Origin: JBJHBP01 sp050485645
GTDB taxonomy: Bacteria > Pseudomonadota > Gammaproteobacteria > Steroidobacterales > Rariloculaceae
Reading direction: 5' to 3'
DNA: 22,163 bases
Assembly: GCA_050485645.1 (NCBI GenBank)
Contig: JBJHBT010000048.1
Location: 1 to 22,163 of the forward strand
The notes under the pieces were generated by a model, which saw only the letters and a program-made list of their open reading frames with translations, had not been told where the DNA came from and searched no databases. The translations under genes and the position numbers were made by a program. Below are positions 14,927 through 22,163 of the stretch, in pieces (the first letter of the stretch is position 1; the number at the start of each line of letters is the position of its first letter).

Positions 14927-14966
14927 TGAATTGTTCGATGAAGAGAAGAACCGAAAGGAACATTTA

Positions 14967-15332
14967 GTGACTGACACCAACACTACTCACACCAACAACA
15001 GCCGCACCGCATTGATTGCCGGCGGTCTTGCCGCGCTATTGGCATCGGCCTGCTGTCTCGGCCCTCTGGTGCTGATCCTGCTCGGTGTCTCGGGCGCCTG
15101 GATCGGAAATCTGACCGCGTTGGAACCATACCGGCCATACTTTATCGGCGCGGCGCTGATCGCCCTGTTCTTCGCCGGGCGCAGAATTTTCCGGCCGGCC
15201 CAGGCGTGCAAACCGGATGATGTCTGCGCCGTGCCCCAGGTCAGAACGGCCTACAAGGCGATCTTCTGGCTTGTGGCCGCCCTGGTGCTGCTTGCTCTTG
15301 TCTTTCCTTACATACTTCCACTGTTCTACTAA
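14967..15332 (+). CDS. merT: MerT, inner-membrane mercuric transporter
   Basis: MerT accepts Hg(II) from MerP and passes it to MerA. With GTG at 14967 (aaggaa 6 bases upstream) the protein has 121 residues, close to the usual 116. It has three membrane helices, with the vicinal pair Cys29-Cys30 (ASACCLGP) in the first. The cytosolic-loop pair Cys81 and Cys87 is in RPAQACKPDDVCAVPQVR. These match Tn501 Cys24, Cys25, Cys76 and Cys82. A longer frame begins with TTG at 14931, but this falls at the predicted transcription start. It follows its own mer promoter and precedes merP by 24 bases. Intact. Confidence 0.96.
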   Translation: MTDTNTTHTNNSRTALIAGGLAALLASACCLGPLVLILLGVSGAWIGNLTALEPYRPYFIGAALIALFFAGRRIFRPAQACKPDDVCAVPQVRTAYKAIFWLVAALVLLALVFPYILPLFY

Positions 15333-15356
15333 TTATTCACCTGAAAGGAGATAGCC

Positions 15357-15635
15357 ATGAAAAAGCTCGTTGCATTAACCGCTCTGCTTACTATCCTCAG
15401 CGTCCCTGCCTGGGCCGCTCCCAAGACCGTTACCCTGTCTGTACCCGGCATGACCTGCGCCGCCTGCCCGATCACCGTCAAGATGGCGCTCACCAAGGTG
15501 GATGGTGTAGAGAAGACGGAAGTGAGCTACGAGGCACTCGAAGCCGTGGTGACTTTTGACGATGAAAAAACCAACGTTGAAGCCCTGACCATGGCGACCG
15601 CCAACGCGGGTTACCCTTCCTCCGTCAAGCAGTGA
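15357..15635 (+). CDS. merP: MerP, periplasmic mercury-binding protein
   Basis: MerP is a small periplasmic scavenger that binds Hg(II) and hands it to MerT. The 92-residue precursor has a signal peptide cleaved after AWA (residue 20) and one heavy-metal-associated domain with GMTCAACPITV (Cys34, Cys37). The ATG has aaaggag 9 bases upstream. It is cotranscribed with merT. In standard operons merA follows merP; here only a decayed merA piece follows, so the working merA had to be supplied in another orientation. Intact. Confidence 0.96.
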   Translation: MKKLVALTALLTILSVPAWAAPKTVTLSVPGMTCAACPITVKMALTKVDGVEKTEVSYEALEAVVTFDDEKTNVEALTMATANAGYPSSVKQ

Positions 15636-15639
15636 CACC

Positions 15640-15845
15640 GTAATTAAGCTGGACAAGACGTTGAGCGCCGATCTGCCCCGTAGTGGCGGCGGAGAGGCGC
15701 TGCATGTGACCGTCATCGGCGACGGCGTTGAAAGTCGTCGAGCGGGGCGTGCGGGTCACGCTTATTGAACGCGTCAATGCCGGCTGTGTGCCCTCCAAGA
15801 TCGTGATCCGCGCCGCACACATCGCCCATCTGCACCGTTTCATGC
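15640..15845 (+). pseudogene. merA: Degenerate merA remnant after merP
   Basis: Frame pieces match MerA residues around 85-145. LHVTVIGDG is followed by a deletion of the next few residues and a change of frame. Then comes LKVVERGVRVTLIER, a loss of the GTIGGTC segment including the first redox cysteine, then VNAGCVPSKIVIRAAHIAHLHR. The first part is preceded by about 60 bases without clear homology. The order and orientation after merT-merP are those of the standard mer operon, so this is what remains of an ancestral merA. The intact merA on the other strand differs in sequence, so it is not a recent copy. No product is possible. Confidence 0.8.
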
Positions 15846-15975
15846 ACCTCGGCTAGAACAGCATCCGGCTCAACCACCAGCTTTGGGTAGGAGCCCCACC
15901 CATATCCCAACCAATCCGGTCACCACGCCGTTCCTATTCCTGGCGGCACGCGCCCGCCACTTGTCTCACCATCAA
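15846..15975. other. Junction between mer remnant and second transfer block
   Basis: No gene, transposon terminal repeat or clear promoter is visible in this stretch. Somewhere here the mer-derived sequence ends and the ICE backbone resumes ahead of the RAQPRD gene. Confidence 0.4.
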
Positions 15976-15996
15976 GTCCTCGATCTCCACGAGGAC
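15976..15996 (+). promoter_or_regulatory. Hairpin covering the RAQPRD ribosome-binding site
   Basis: A perfect 7-bp stem (gtcctcg 15976-15982, cgaggac 15990-15996) with a 7-nt loop includes the Shine-Dalgarno gagga (15991-15995). That site lies 8 bases from the ATG at 16004. Folded mRNA would hide the site. Confidence 0.5.
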
Positions 15997-16003
15997 CAGC
16001 ACG

Positions 16004-16357
16004 ATGGACCACACCCGCAGCTATACGTCTATACGGCATCGCTTGATCGCCGTGCTGCTGGCCATGCCCCTCCTGGCATTGCAACCCGCGCTGGCAGAAG
16101 ACAATTCTCCCGAGCGAGCACAACTGGCAGCACTTGTACGCCAACTCGACATGCTCGACCGCCTGGCCGAGCACGGCGCGAGCCTGCCACGCCAGGACGG
16201 TTCCCGTTACCACTTCGACTACGCGCGGCTGCGTGAGGACATCGAGCGCGTTCGCAGCGGCATCCGCGATTACCTCACGCCTCAACGCGCGCAACCGCGT
16301 GACCCCGTAACGCTGATTGGCGACTATCGCCAGGAGTCTGACGAGGAGGCCCCATGA
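16004..16357 (+). CDS. RAQPRD family ICE protein (TIGR01690)
   Basis: A 117-residue exported protein whose C-terminal part contains the family-naming motif RAQPRD (about residues 95-100). It has an N-terminal signal peptide (hydrophobic about 13-28, cleavage near ALA-ED, residue 31). A helical body includes LAALVRQLDMLDRLAEHGASL and RYHFDYARLREDIERVRSGI. The family is restricted to ICE transfer regions; its role is not known. It is the first gene of the second transfer block, and its stop overlaps the next start (ATGA). Confidence 0.92.
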   Translation: MDHTRSYTSIRHRLIAVLLAMPLLALQPALAEDNSPERAQLAALVRQLDMLDRLAEHGASLPRQDGSRYHFDYARLREDIERVRSGIRDYLTPQRAQPRDPVTLIGDYRQESDEEAP

Positions 16358-16587
16358 CTGCCGACCAACTGGCTGCCTTTCAGGCCAATGGAGGCTTCAC
16401 CGCGTCGAGTGTGTCCGTCGTCCTCGTGAGCGGGGTGTTCGTCGTGCTGCTGCTGTGGGGTGTCTGGGCATTGCGCACTGCCTACGTCGGCTGGGCCGAA
16501 GAGCGAATTTCTCAGCGTCAGTTCCTCGGTGTCGCGGTGCGATTCGTCGCGATGTACGTCGTGCTGACATTTTTCCTTCTGTCTTGA
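16354..16587 (+). CDS. TIGR03758 family ICE membrane protein
   Basis: A 77-residue protein with two membrane helices (about 17-42 and 60-77) joined by a short polar segment (VGWAEERISQRQFLG). Size and topology match the small protein conserved between RAQPRD and TIGR03745 in PFGI-1-like elements. It may be a pilin-like or channel component by analogy with small VirB/Tra proteins, which is inference. It overlaps the RAQPRD gene by four bases. Confidence 0.88.
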   Translation: MTADQLAAFQANGGFTASSVSVVLVSGVFVVLLLWGVWALRTAYVGWAEERISQRQFLGVAVRFVAMYVVLTFFLLS

Positions 16588-16605
16588 CCCAATGAGGACG
16601 TCACC

Positions 16606-16974
16606 ATGGCCTTCCACTCCATATCCACTCGCCTCCCTCATCTCGCCATCCAGTCTGCGTTCGCTCTTATCGCGGCGGGGATGGCGCCGCTGGTATCTGC
16701 CCAGGGCCTGCCGACCATCGAAGACCCGTCGCGGGGCACCGGCAGCGGCATCATGGAGACGCTGCGCAATTACGGTTACGACATCGTGATGCTGGTCGCG
16801 CTGCTCGTGGTCGCCTCGATGTTCGTCGGCGTCTGCTACCACGCCTACAGCACCTATTCGGAGATTCACACCGGCCGCAAGACCTGGGGCCAATTCGGTT
16901 TGACGGTCGCGATCGGCGCCATCCTTTTGGTCGTGGGCATCTGGCTGCTCACTGAAGCCACCGGCGTCCTGTAG
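16606..16974 (+). CDS. TIGR03745 family ICE protein, pilin-like
   Basis: A 122-residue protein with a long signal peptide (cleavage near VSAQG, about residue 32) followed by a short soluble part (GLPTIEDPSRGTGSGIMETLRNYG). Two membrane helices lie at about 58-80 and 97-119, separated by a polar loop (TYSEIHTGRKTWGQ). The exported, two-helix layout resembles VirB2/TraA-type pilins, and the gene is in the matching position of the cluster. That assignment is by architecture, not by strong sequence identity. It is 18 bases after the previous gene. Confidence 0.88.
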   Translation: MAFHSISTRLPHLAIQSAFALIAAGMAPLVSAQGLPTIEDPSRGTGSGIMETLRNYGYDIVMLVALLVVASMFVGVCYHAYSTYSEIHTGRKTWGQFGLTVAIGAILLVVGIWLLTEATGVL

Positions 16975-16987
16975 GGAGACCGGAGCA

Positions 16988-17386
16988 ATGTCGGGGAGCC
17001 AGGACAGCCTGCACGACGGCACGGTGACGTTCCTGCCGCATCGCCTGAACCGTCAGCCCGTGGTGGTGCGCGGACTGACGGCCGACGAGCTGTGGGTCTG
17101 CGTGGGACTCTCCGCCACGGTCGGCCTGGTGCTGGGCATTCCACTGGCGTGGCTGGCGTCCACGCTCGCGATGGTGCCAACCCTGATCGTGGCGGCCATC
17201 GGCATGGGCGTGTTCGTTGGCGGCGGCGCGTTGCGACGCCACAAGCGGGGGCGTCCCGACACCTGGCTGTACCGGCACCTTCAGTGGTGGATCGCGCTGC
17301 GCCATCCCGCCTTCGCGCCCTACACGGGCGGCAGGTCGCTGGTCACGCGGTCGGGCTACTGGACGGCGCGCAGGAGTGCGCCATGA
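16988..17386 (+). CDS. TIGR03750 family conjugation protein (TraL/VirB3-like)
   Basis: A 132-residue protein with an N-terminal soluble part containing FLPHRLNRQPVVVRGLTADEL. Two close membrane helices follow (about 36-57 and 60-80), then a basic, aromatic tail (RRHKRGRPDTWLYRHLQWWIALRH). The two-helix layout and the position between the pilin-like protein and the VirB8/TraE-like protein suggest the TraL/VirB3 role at the inner membrane. It overlaps the next start by four bases. Confidence 0.88.
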   Translation: MSGSQDSLHDGTVTFLPHRLNRQPVVVRGLTADELWVCVGLSATVGLVLGIPLAWLASTLAMVPTLIVAAIGMGVFVGGGALRRHKRGRPDTWLYRHLQWWIALRHPAFAPYTGGRSLVTRSGYWTARRSAP

Positions 17387-18051
17387 GCCGCTTCAAGAAC
17401 GAGATCACGCACCTGCAGGCGCACATCAAGACCTTGCGCATGGGAGCCGGCGCGCTGTTCGTCGTCGCCCTGGTGCTGGGCTTCGGCTGGTGGAGTGCGC
17501 CTCGCGATCTGACCATCCACGTGCCGCCGGACCTGCGTTCGGGCAGCGTGCGCAAGTGGTGGGAGGTGCCGCCGGAGTCGGTCTACGCCTTTACCTTCTA
17601 TGTCTTCCAGCAGCTCAACCGCTGGCCGACGAACGGCGAGGACGACTACGCGCGCAACATCCACGCGCTGTCGGCCTACCTGACACCCGGCTGTCAGATC
17701 TTCCTGCGGCGCGACTACGAGCAGCGCCGCAGCACGGGCGAACTGCGTCAGCGCGTGCGGGGCATCTACGAGATTCCGGGTCGCGGCTTCGGCGACGACC
17801 CGACGGCGCGCGTCCGTGTGGTGTCCGACCGCGACTGGATCGTCACGCTGGACGTGACGGCCGACGAGTATCACGGCGCCGAACAGGTCAAGCGCGCGCT
17901 GGTGCGCTACCCGCTGAAGGTGGTGCGTCTGGATATCGACCCGGAGCGCAATCCCTTCGGCCTGGCGCTGGACTGTTACAGCAGCACCCCGCAACGCATC
18001 GCGCCGCAGGCGGCAGCCGCCTCCGCCGTCGATGGTCCCGGTGGTCCGTAG
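17383..18051 (+). CDS. TIGR03746 family ICE protein (TraE/VirB8-like)
   Basis: A 222-residue bitopic protein with a cytoplasmic N terminus (SRFKNEITHLQAHIKTL) and one membrane helix (about 22-37). The periplasmic domain contains VYAFTFYVFQQLNRWPTNGEDDY and RDWIVTLDVTADEY. This matches the PFL_4703-type family and the TraE/VirB8 layout, an inner-membrane scaffold for the channel. The frame extends about 97 codons upstream inside the previous gene, but that part is a shadow; the ATG at 17383 overlaps the previous stop (ATGA). Confidence 0.9.
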   Translation: MSRFKNEITHLQAHIKTLRMGAGALFVVALVLGFGWWSAPRDLTIHVPPDLRSGSVRKWWEVPPESVYAFTFYVFQQLNRWPTNGEDDYARNIHALSAYLTPGCQIFLRRDYEQRRSTGELRQRVRGIYEIPGRGFGDDPTARVRVVSDRDWIVTLDVTADEYHGAEQVKRALVRYPLKVVRLDIDPERNPFGLALDCYSSTPQRIAPQAAAASAVDGPGGP

Positions 18052-18062
18052 GGAGTCCCGCG

Positions 18063-18950
18063 ATGAAACGTCTTGTCCTCAGCTTTCTGGCAACCGCCAC
18101 CTTGACCTTGTTCCTGATCCCGAGCGCTCTGGCGCTGGAGATTCTGCGCTGGGAGCGGTTGCCGCTGGCCGTGCCTCTCGTGGTCGGCCACGAGCGCGTG
18201 ATCTTCATCGACCGCAATGTGCGTGTCGGCGTGCCCGCCTCGCTGGACGACCGTCTGCGTGTGCAAAGCGCCGGTGGCGCCCTCTACCTGCTTGCCAGCG
18301 AACCGATCGAGCCGACCCGCCTGCAATTGCAGGATGCCAACACGGGTATCCTGATTCTGCTCGACATTTCCGCCGAGCCTGCCGAGGCGCCGCTGGAACC
18401 CGTGCGCATCATCGAAGGCGAATCGCACGCGAAGCGCTACGGTGACACCGGCCAGCAGCCGGCCGCCGATGCGGCGCGGCTCCCCGCACGGGAGACGCCG
18501 GTTCCCGTGGTGCTGACGCGCTACGCCGCGCAGAGCCTGTACGCGCCCCTGCGCACGGTGGAGCCGGTGAACGGCGTCGTGCGCGTGAACCTGCGCCGCG
18601 ACCTGGCGCTCGACACACTGCTGCCGACGCTGCCGGTGCGCGCCAGGGCGCTGGCCGCGTGGCGGCTGGAAGATCAATGGGTGACGGCGATCCGGCTGAC
18701 CAACACGTCCGCCCGGTGGATCGACCTGGACCCGCGCGCCTTGCAGGGCGATTTCGTCACCGCGACGTTCCAGCACCCCGACCTGGGACCGGCGGGCGAT
18801 TCGCGCGACACCAGCGTGGTGTACCTGGTGACGCGCGGCCGCGGCCTGGCGCAATCGCTGCTGCCGTCCATCAGTCCCATCGACGCTGCGCACAACTTGC
18901 CGGCCTCCGCAGCGGCCGGCAACGCGGAAGGAGCCGGCGATGCGCAGTAA
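18063..18950 (+). CDS. TIGR03749 family ICE protein (TraK/VirB9-like)
   Basis: A 295-residue secreted protein with a signal peptide (cleavage near ALALE, about residue 25). A beta-rich N-terminal half (EILRWERLPLAVPLVVGHERVIFIDRNVRVGVP) and C-terminal half (VNGVVRVNLRRDLALDTLLPTLPVRARALAAWRLEDQWVTAIRLTN) flank a proline-rich linker (about 130-155). It corresponds to PFL_4704 and to the TraK/VirB9 place in the outer-membrane core complex. The ATG has gggag 8 bases upstream. It overlaps the next gene by 11 bases. Confidence 0.9.
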   Translation: MKRLVLSFLATATLTLFLIPSALALEILRWERLPLAVPLVVGHERVIFIDRNVRVGVPASLDDRLRVQSAGGALYLLASEPIEPTRLQLQDANTGILILLDISAEPAEAPLEPVRIIEGESHAKRYGDTGQQPAADAARLPARETPVPVVLTRYAAQSLYAPLRTVEPVNGVVRVNLRRDLALDTLLPTLPVRARALAAWRLEDQWVTAIRLTNTSARWIDLDPRALQGDFVTATFQHPDLGPAGDSRDTSVVYLVTRGRGLAQSLLPSISPIDAAHNLPASAAAGNAEGAGDAQ

Positions 18951-20358
18951 CGGTTTACTCAAGTGGTTGATGCTGCCGATGGCGCTGTTGCTGGTCTTCA
19001 TCGGCATCAAGCTGTTTTCCGGCGACCGTGGCGCATCGCCGCTCCCCGGCGATGCCGGCGGACAACTGACGGCGGACGAGATGCGGGCGCTCGGCATCGA
19101 AGGCGACACGCCGCACGATACGGTCGCCACGCTGGTGGCCCAGGTACGGCAGTTGCGCACCGAATTGCAGACCGCGCTGTCCGACAACCGCAACCAGCGG
19201 GCGGAGAACGATCGCCTGCGTCAGCGCGAGCGGTCGATCGAGCAGCGTATCCAGAATGTCCTGGACACCGAACGCGCCCAACTGCGTCAGGATCGCGAAC
19301 AGACAGCCAGCGAACGGCAACAGGCCCAGGGGTTGTTGCAGGACTTGCAACGCCAGTTTGAAGGCCTGGGGGGCAGGGCCGACCACACCGACCTGCCGAT
19401 CGGTCTCGGGCTGGAAGAAGGCGATGGCCAGCACTTCGGCCGCGACGCCGTGCGCTGGGTCGAGCCGGACGACGCCAGGCCCGCCGAAGGCAGAAGCGGC
19501 GGTCGCGGCGGCTTCAGCTTCCCCAACGACTTCAAGCCGGGCGGCGAAGCCCTGGACGCCGCATCCGAGACCCTCGGCCGCGCCACCGGCGGCGCCGTCG
19601 GCACGTCGTCGCTTGAGGCGGTCTACACCGTGCCGTCGAACTCGACCCTGATGGGATCGATCGCGATGACGGCCCTTATCGGGCGCGTGCCCATCGACGG
19701 CACGGTGAACGATCCCTATCCGTTCAAGGTCGTGATCGGCCCCGACAACCTCACGGCCAACGGCATCGACATCCCGGATGTGGCCGGCGCGGTTGTCAGC
19801 GGCACGGCCTCGGGGGACTGGACGCTTTCCTGCGTGCGCGGGCAAATCCGCTCCATCACCTTTGTGTTCGAGGACGGCACCATCCGCACGCTGCCGGAAG
19901 AGTCCGGTCGCAACAGCAGCAACCGGAACGATACCGGCACCCAGGGAGGTCTCGGCTGGATCAGCGATCCCTACGGCATCCCTTGTGTCAGCGGTGAACG
20001 ACGCAGCAACGCCCAGCAGTACCTCGGCACCCAGGCCCTGATCACGGCCGCCGGCGCGGGCGCGGCCTCGCTGATCGACTCGGACAGCGGCCGGGTGTCC
20101 TACGTCGGCAGTGACGGCTCGATCGGGACGGTCGGGATCACCGCCAACGAGGCCATGGGCCGCATCCTGGCCGGCGGGGTGCAGGAGATGTCGCAGTGGG
20201 TGAACAAGCTCTATGGCCAGGCCTTCGCTGCCGTCTATGTCGCACCGGGCGCCCAGGTCGCCGTCCATATCGAGCAGCCACTCACCATCGACTACGACGC
20301 CAAGGGGCGCCGGGTCGATCACCGTCTCGGAGGTTCCCATGTCCCGGATCTGGATTGA
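18940..20358 (+). CDS. TIGR03752 family ICE protein (TraB/VirB10-like)
   Basis: A 472-residue protein with one N-terminal membrane helix (about 7-26) and a long coiled coil (about 60-143, VATLVAQVRQLRTELQTALSDN onward). A glycine/proline-rich spacer is followed by a C-terminal beta-barrel-like domain with VYTVPSNSTLMGSIAMTALIGRVP and QVAVHIEQPLTIDYD. This is the PFL_4705 family and the TraB/VirB10 arrangement, spanning from the inner to the outer membrane. The ATG has ggag 8 bases upstream, inside the end of the previous gene. The stop lies 20 bases into the next gene. Confidence 0.92.
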   Translation: MRSNGLLKWLMLPMALLLVFIGIKLFSGDRGASPLPGDAGGQLTADEMRALGIEGDTPHDTVATLVAQVRQLRTELQTALSDNRNQRAENDRLRQRERSIEQRIQNVLDTERAQLRQDREQTASERQQAQGLLQDLQRQFEGLGGRADHTDLPIGLGLEEGDGQHFGRDAVRWVEPDDARPAEGRSGGRGGFSFPNDFKPGGEALDAASETLGRATGGAVGTSSLEAVYTVPSNSTLMGSIAMTALIGRVPIDGTVNDPYPFKVVIGPDNLTANGIDIPDVAGAVVSGTASGDWTLSCVRGQIRSITFVFEDGTIRTLPEESGRNSSNRNDTGTQGGLGWISDPYGIPCVSGERRSNAQQYLGTQALITAAGAGAASLIDSDSGRVSYVGSDGSIGTVGITANEAMGRILAGGVQEMSQWVNKLYGQAFAAVYVAPGAQVAVHIEQPLTIDYDAKGRRVDHRLGGSHVPDLD

Positions 20359-20773
20359 ACGGCTTGCCGTCGTGCTCGCGGTCGTCGCACTGGCCGGCTG
20401 CGCGACCAGCAAGGAGAAGCTGCTGACCCACGGCGACCAGACCATGCTCGACATCTGGAATCAGGAAACGGGCGGACCGGCGGGAGGCGGCCGCGCATCG
20501 CGCGAGCTGCTGGACGCCCGGCAGACCCTGCGGCGGGCGCTCACCGACACGGACATGCAGGCCGCGCCCGGCGTGCAGGCTCGTTACACCCGCACGGCGC
20601 AGAACGAGATTTACCGGCAGTTCCACCGCCTCCCCAACCCGGACCTGGTGATGTACGTGTTCCCGCACCTGGCCGGCACCGATCCGGTGCCGGTGCCCGG
20701 CTACAGCACGGTGTTCCCGTTTTATCAGCGCGTGCAGTACGCCCTGCCGGGCGAGCGTGTGGAGGACTATTGA
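20339..20773 (+). CDS. TIGR03751 family conjugation lipoprotein (TraV/VirB7-like)
   Basis: A 144-residue lipoprotein with a signal peptide ending in the lipobox LAGC (Cys21). The polar body contains LTHGDQTMLDIWNQETGG, then RYTRTAQNEIYRQFHRLPNPDLVMYVFPHLAG. This family lies between TIGR03752 and the ATPase in this ICE class and probably acts as the VirB7/TraV-like outer-membrane anchor (inference). The ATG at 20339 was chosen because the signal peptide starts there and ggagg lies 5 bases upstream; the upstream open frame is a shadow of the previous gene. Its stop abuts the next ATG. Confidence 0.9.
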   Translation: MSRIWIERLAVVLAVVALAGCATSKEKLLTHGDQTMLDIWNQETGGPAGGGRASRELLDARQTLRRALTDTDMQAAPGVQARYTRTAQNEIYRQFHRLPNPDLVMYVFPHLAGTDPVPVPGYSTVFPFYQRVQYALPGERVEDY

Positions 20774-22163
20774 ATGGCGTGGTCACTGTCACTGCCGTGG
20801 TCACGCAAACGTGTGCCGGCATCCGAGGAATCCGAAGCACAGCAGGCCGACGCCTGGGAACGCCATGTGGCTGACCTGAAAGCACATGGCATTCCCGAGC
20901 CCGGCACCCGCCTCGATCCGAAACACCGGCCCGCCACTCAGGCGGACGAACAGGCCCTCTACGACGTGGCGCCGTCCTTCGTGGACCTGTTGCCCTGGGT
21001 GGAATATCTGGCCGACGCCAAGAGCCTGTTGCTGGAGGACGGCGAATCGGTCGCGGCGTTCTTTGAGCTGACACCGATCGGCACCGAAGGACGCGAAAGC
21101 GATTGGCTGTGGCAGGCCCGAGACGCGCTGGAGAATGCCCTGCAGGACAGCTTCGACGAACTCGACGAGCAGCCGTGGGTGGTGCAGCTCTATGCCCAGG
21201 ACGAAGCCGACTGGACGGGCTATCTGAACATCTTGCGGGACTACATCCAGCCGCGCGCACAGGGCAGCGCGTTCAGCGACTTCTACCTGCGGTTCTTCGC
21301 GCATCACCTGCGGGCCATCACCAAGCCGGGCGGCCTGTTCGACGACACCACCGTGACCCGCCTGCCGTGGCGCGGCCAGACGCGGCGCGTGCGCATGGTG
21401 GTCTATCGTCGCGCGCCGGGCGCTTCACACCGTCGTGGCCAATCGCCCGAACAGGCCCTGGCAACAGTGTGCGACCGGCTGGTCGGCGGTCTCGCCAATG
21501 CCGGCGTCAAGGCGCGGCGCCTGGGCGCGGCGGACATCCACGCCTGGTTGCTGCGCTGGTTCAACCCGAATCCGAGCTTGCTGGGCGCGACGGCTGCCGA
21601 TCGTGAGCGCTTCTACCAGTTGGCCGCCTACCCCGAAGAAACGAACGAAGGCGACGTCGAACTCGCCAGCGGCACGGACTTCTCGCAACGGCTGTTCTTC
21701 GGCCAGCCACGCTCCGACGTGGCGAACGGCATCTGGTTCTTCGACAACATGCCGCATCGGGTCATGGTGCTCGACCGGCTGCGCACGCCGCCGGCAACCG
21801 GACATCTGACCGGGGAAACGCGCAAAGGCGGCGATGCCTGCAACGCGCTGTTCGACCAGATGCCCGAGGACACTGTGATGTGTCTCACCCTCGTCGCCAC
21901 GCCGCAGGACGCACTGGAAGCGCATCTGAACTACCTGGGCAAGAAAGCGGTCGGCGAAACGCTGGCGTCCGAGCAGGCCCGGCAGGACGTGCAGCAGGCA
22001 CGTTCGCTGATCGGCAGTTCGCACAAGCTCTACCGTGGCGCGCTGGCCTTCTACCTGCGCGGGCGCGACATGGCCGAACTCGATGCGCGCGGCCTGCAAC
22101 TCGCCAATGTCATGCTCAACGCTGGCCTCCTGCCCGTGCGCGAGGAGGATGAGGTCGCGCCGC
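20774..22163 (+). CDS. traC: TIGR03744 family conjugative transfer ATPase (TraC/VirB4-like), partial
   Basis: The frame begins at the ATG directly after the preceding stop (TGA then ATG) and stays open to the right edge, giving the first 463 residues of a protein usually about 950 long. Visible landmarks include FVDLLPWVEYLADAKSLLLEDGESVAAFFEL near 60-100, the pilus-assembly VirB4-like N-terminal pattern. Further on are RRLGAADIHAWLLRWFNPNP and GIWFFDNMPHRVMVLDRL, then HLTGETRKGGDACNALFDQMPEDTVM. The Walker motifs lie beyond the window, so ATPase integrity cannot be checked. The family powers assembly of the mating channel at the inner membrane. The symbol is by analogy with F-plasmid TraC. 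Confidence 0.9.
   Translation, partial: MAWSLSLPWSRKRVPASEESEAQQADAWERHVADLKAHGIPEPGTRLDPKHRPATQADEQALYDVAPSFVDLLPWVEYLADAKSLLLEDGESVAAFFELTPIGTEGRESDWLWQARDALENALQDSFDELDEQPWVVQLYAQDEADWTGYLNILRDYIQPRAQGSAFSDFYLRFFAHHLRAITKPGGLFDDTTVTRLPWRGQTRRVRMVVYRRAPGASHRRGQSPEQALATVCDRLVGGLANAGVKARRLGAADIHAWLLRWFNPNPSLLGATAADRERFYQLAAYPEETNEGDVELASGTDFSQRLFFGQPRSDVANGIWFFDNMPHRVMVLDRLRTPPATGHLTGETRKGGDACNALFDQMPEDTVMCLTLVATPQDALEAHLNYLGKKAVGETLASEQARQDVQQARSLIGSSHKLYRGALAFYLRGRDMAELDARGLQLANVMLNAGLLPVREEDEVAP

Noticed and set aside
15637..15651. Sequence ccgtaattaagct after merP resembling the right half of the mer operator
   Set aside because: Only the -10-proximal half matches; there is no dyad partner or -35, so it is probably chance or a trivial remnant.
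17976..20454. Two long minus-strand open frames (405 and 499 codons) opposite the TIGR03749 and TIGR03752 genes
   Set aside because: Both are shadows of family-assigned transfer genes on the plus strand; no start signals or motifs.
1..22163. tRNA genes, rRNA, CRISPR arrays, transposases, ICE attachment sites
   Set aside because: None was seen on either strand by reading; the window lies inside the element and does not reach its ends.

Overview
The window is high-GC proteobacterial DNA and is almost certainly part of an integrative conjugative element (ICE) of the clc/PAGI-2/PFGI-1 class. The evidence is a nearly complete, ordered set of that class's transfer genes: PilL-type lipoprotein, TIGR03759, SLT transglycosylase, TIGR03765, TraD coupling protein, TIGR03747, then RAQPRD, TIGR03758, 03745, 03750, 03746, 03749, 03752, 03751 and a VirB4/TraC-type ATPase cut by the window edge. 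These elements are typical of Pseudomonas, Xanthomonas/Stenotrophomonas and beta-proteobacterial hosts; the species cannot be fixed from this sequence.

Layout. (1) 1-367: the C-terminal end of an SNF2-type helicase and its terminator. (2) 367-5738: a defence island. On the minus strand a compact operon encodes a type III CBASS anti-phage system: CdnC cyclase, Cap7 HORMA protein, Cap6 TRIP13-like ATPase and NucC endonuclease, followed by an unrecognised four-helix membrane protein. Divergently on the plus strand are its regulators, CapH (HTH repressor) and CapP (zinc peptidase). The shared intergenic region 4361-4548 carries an 8-bp-arm inverted repeat, a second half-site and recognisable promoters. 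(3) 5816-11764: the first block of transfer genes. (4) 11765-15845: a rearranged mercury-resistance locus. merA and merR are on the minus strand and merC, merT and merP on the plus strand. There are three separate MerR-type operator-promoters with the diagnostic 19-bp spacer, a merB fragment at one edge and a degenerate second merA at the other. (5) 15976-22163: the second transfer block.

How it works together. From the known families, a phage peptide bound by Cap7 would activate CdnC to make cyclic tri-AMP. This would assemble NucC, which then destroys DNA and kills the infected cell. Cap6 would remodel Cap7 to switch signalling off. CapH would hold the operon down until CapP cleaves it, reported to follow DNA damage. 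The mer genes bind Hg(II) (MerP), import it (MerT, MerC) and reduce it (MerA) under MerR control. The transfer genes build the mating channel that would spread both cargoes.

The CBASS class itself is described. The less familiar parts are the linked membrane protein, the promoter-operator layout, the split mer regulon with two decayed genes, and hairpins that would bury the ribosome-binding site of the first gene in each transfer block.
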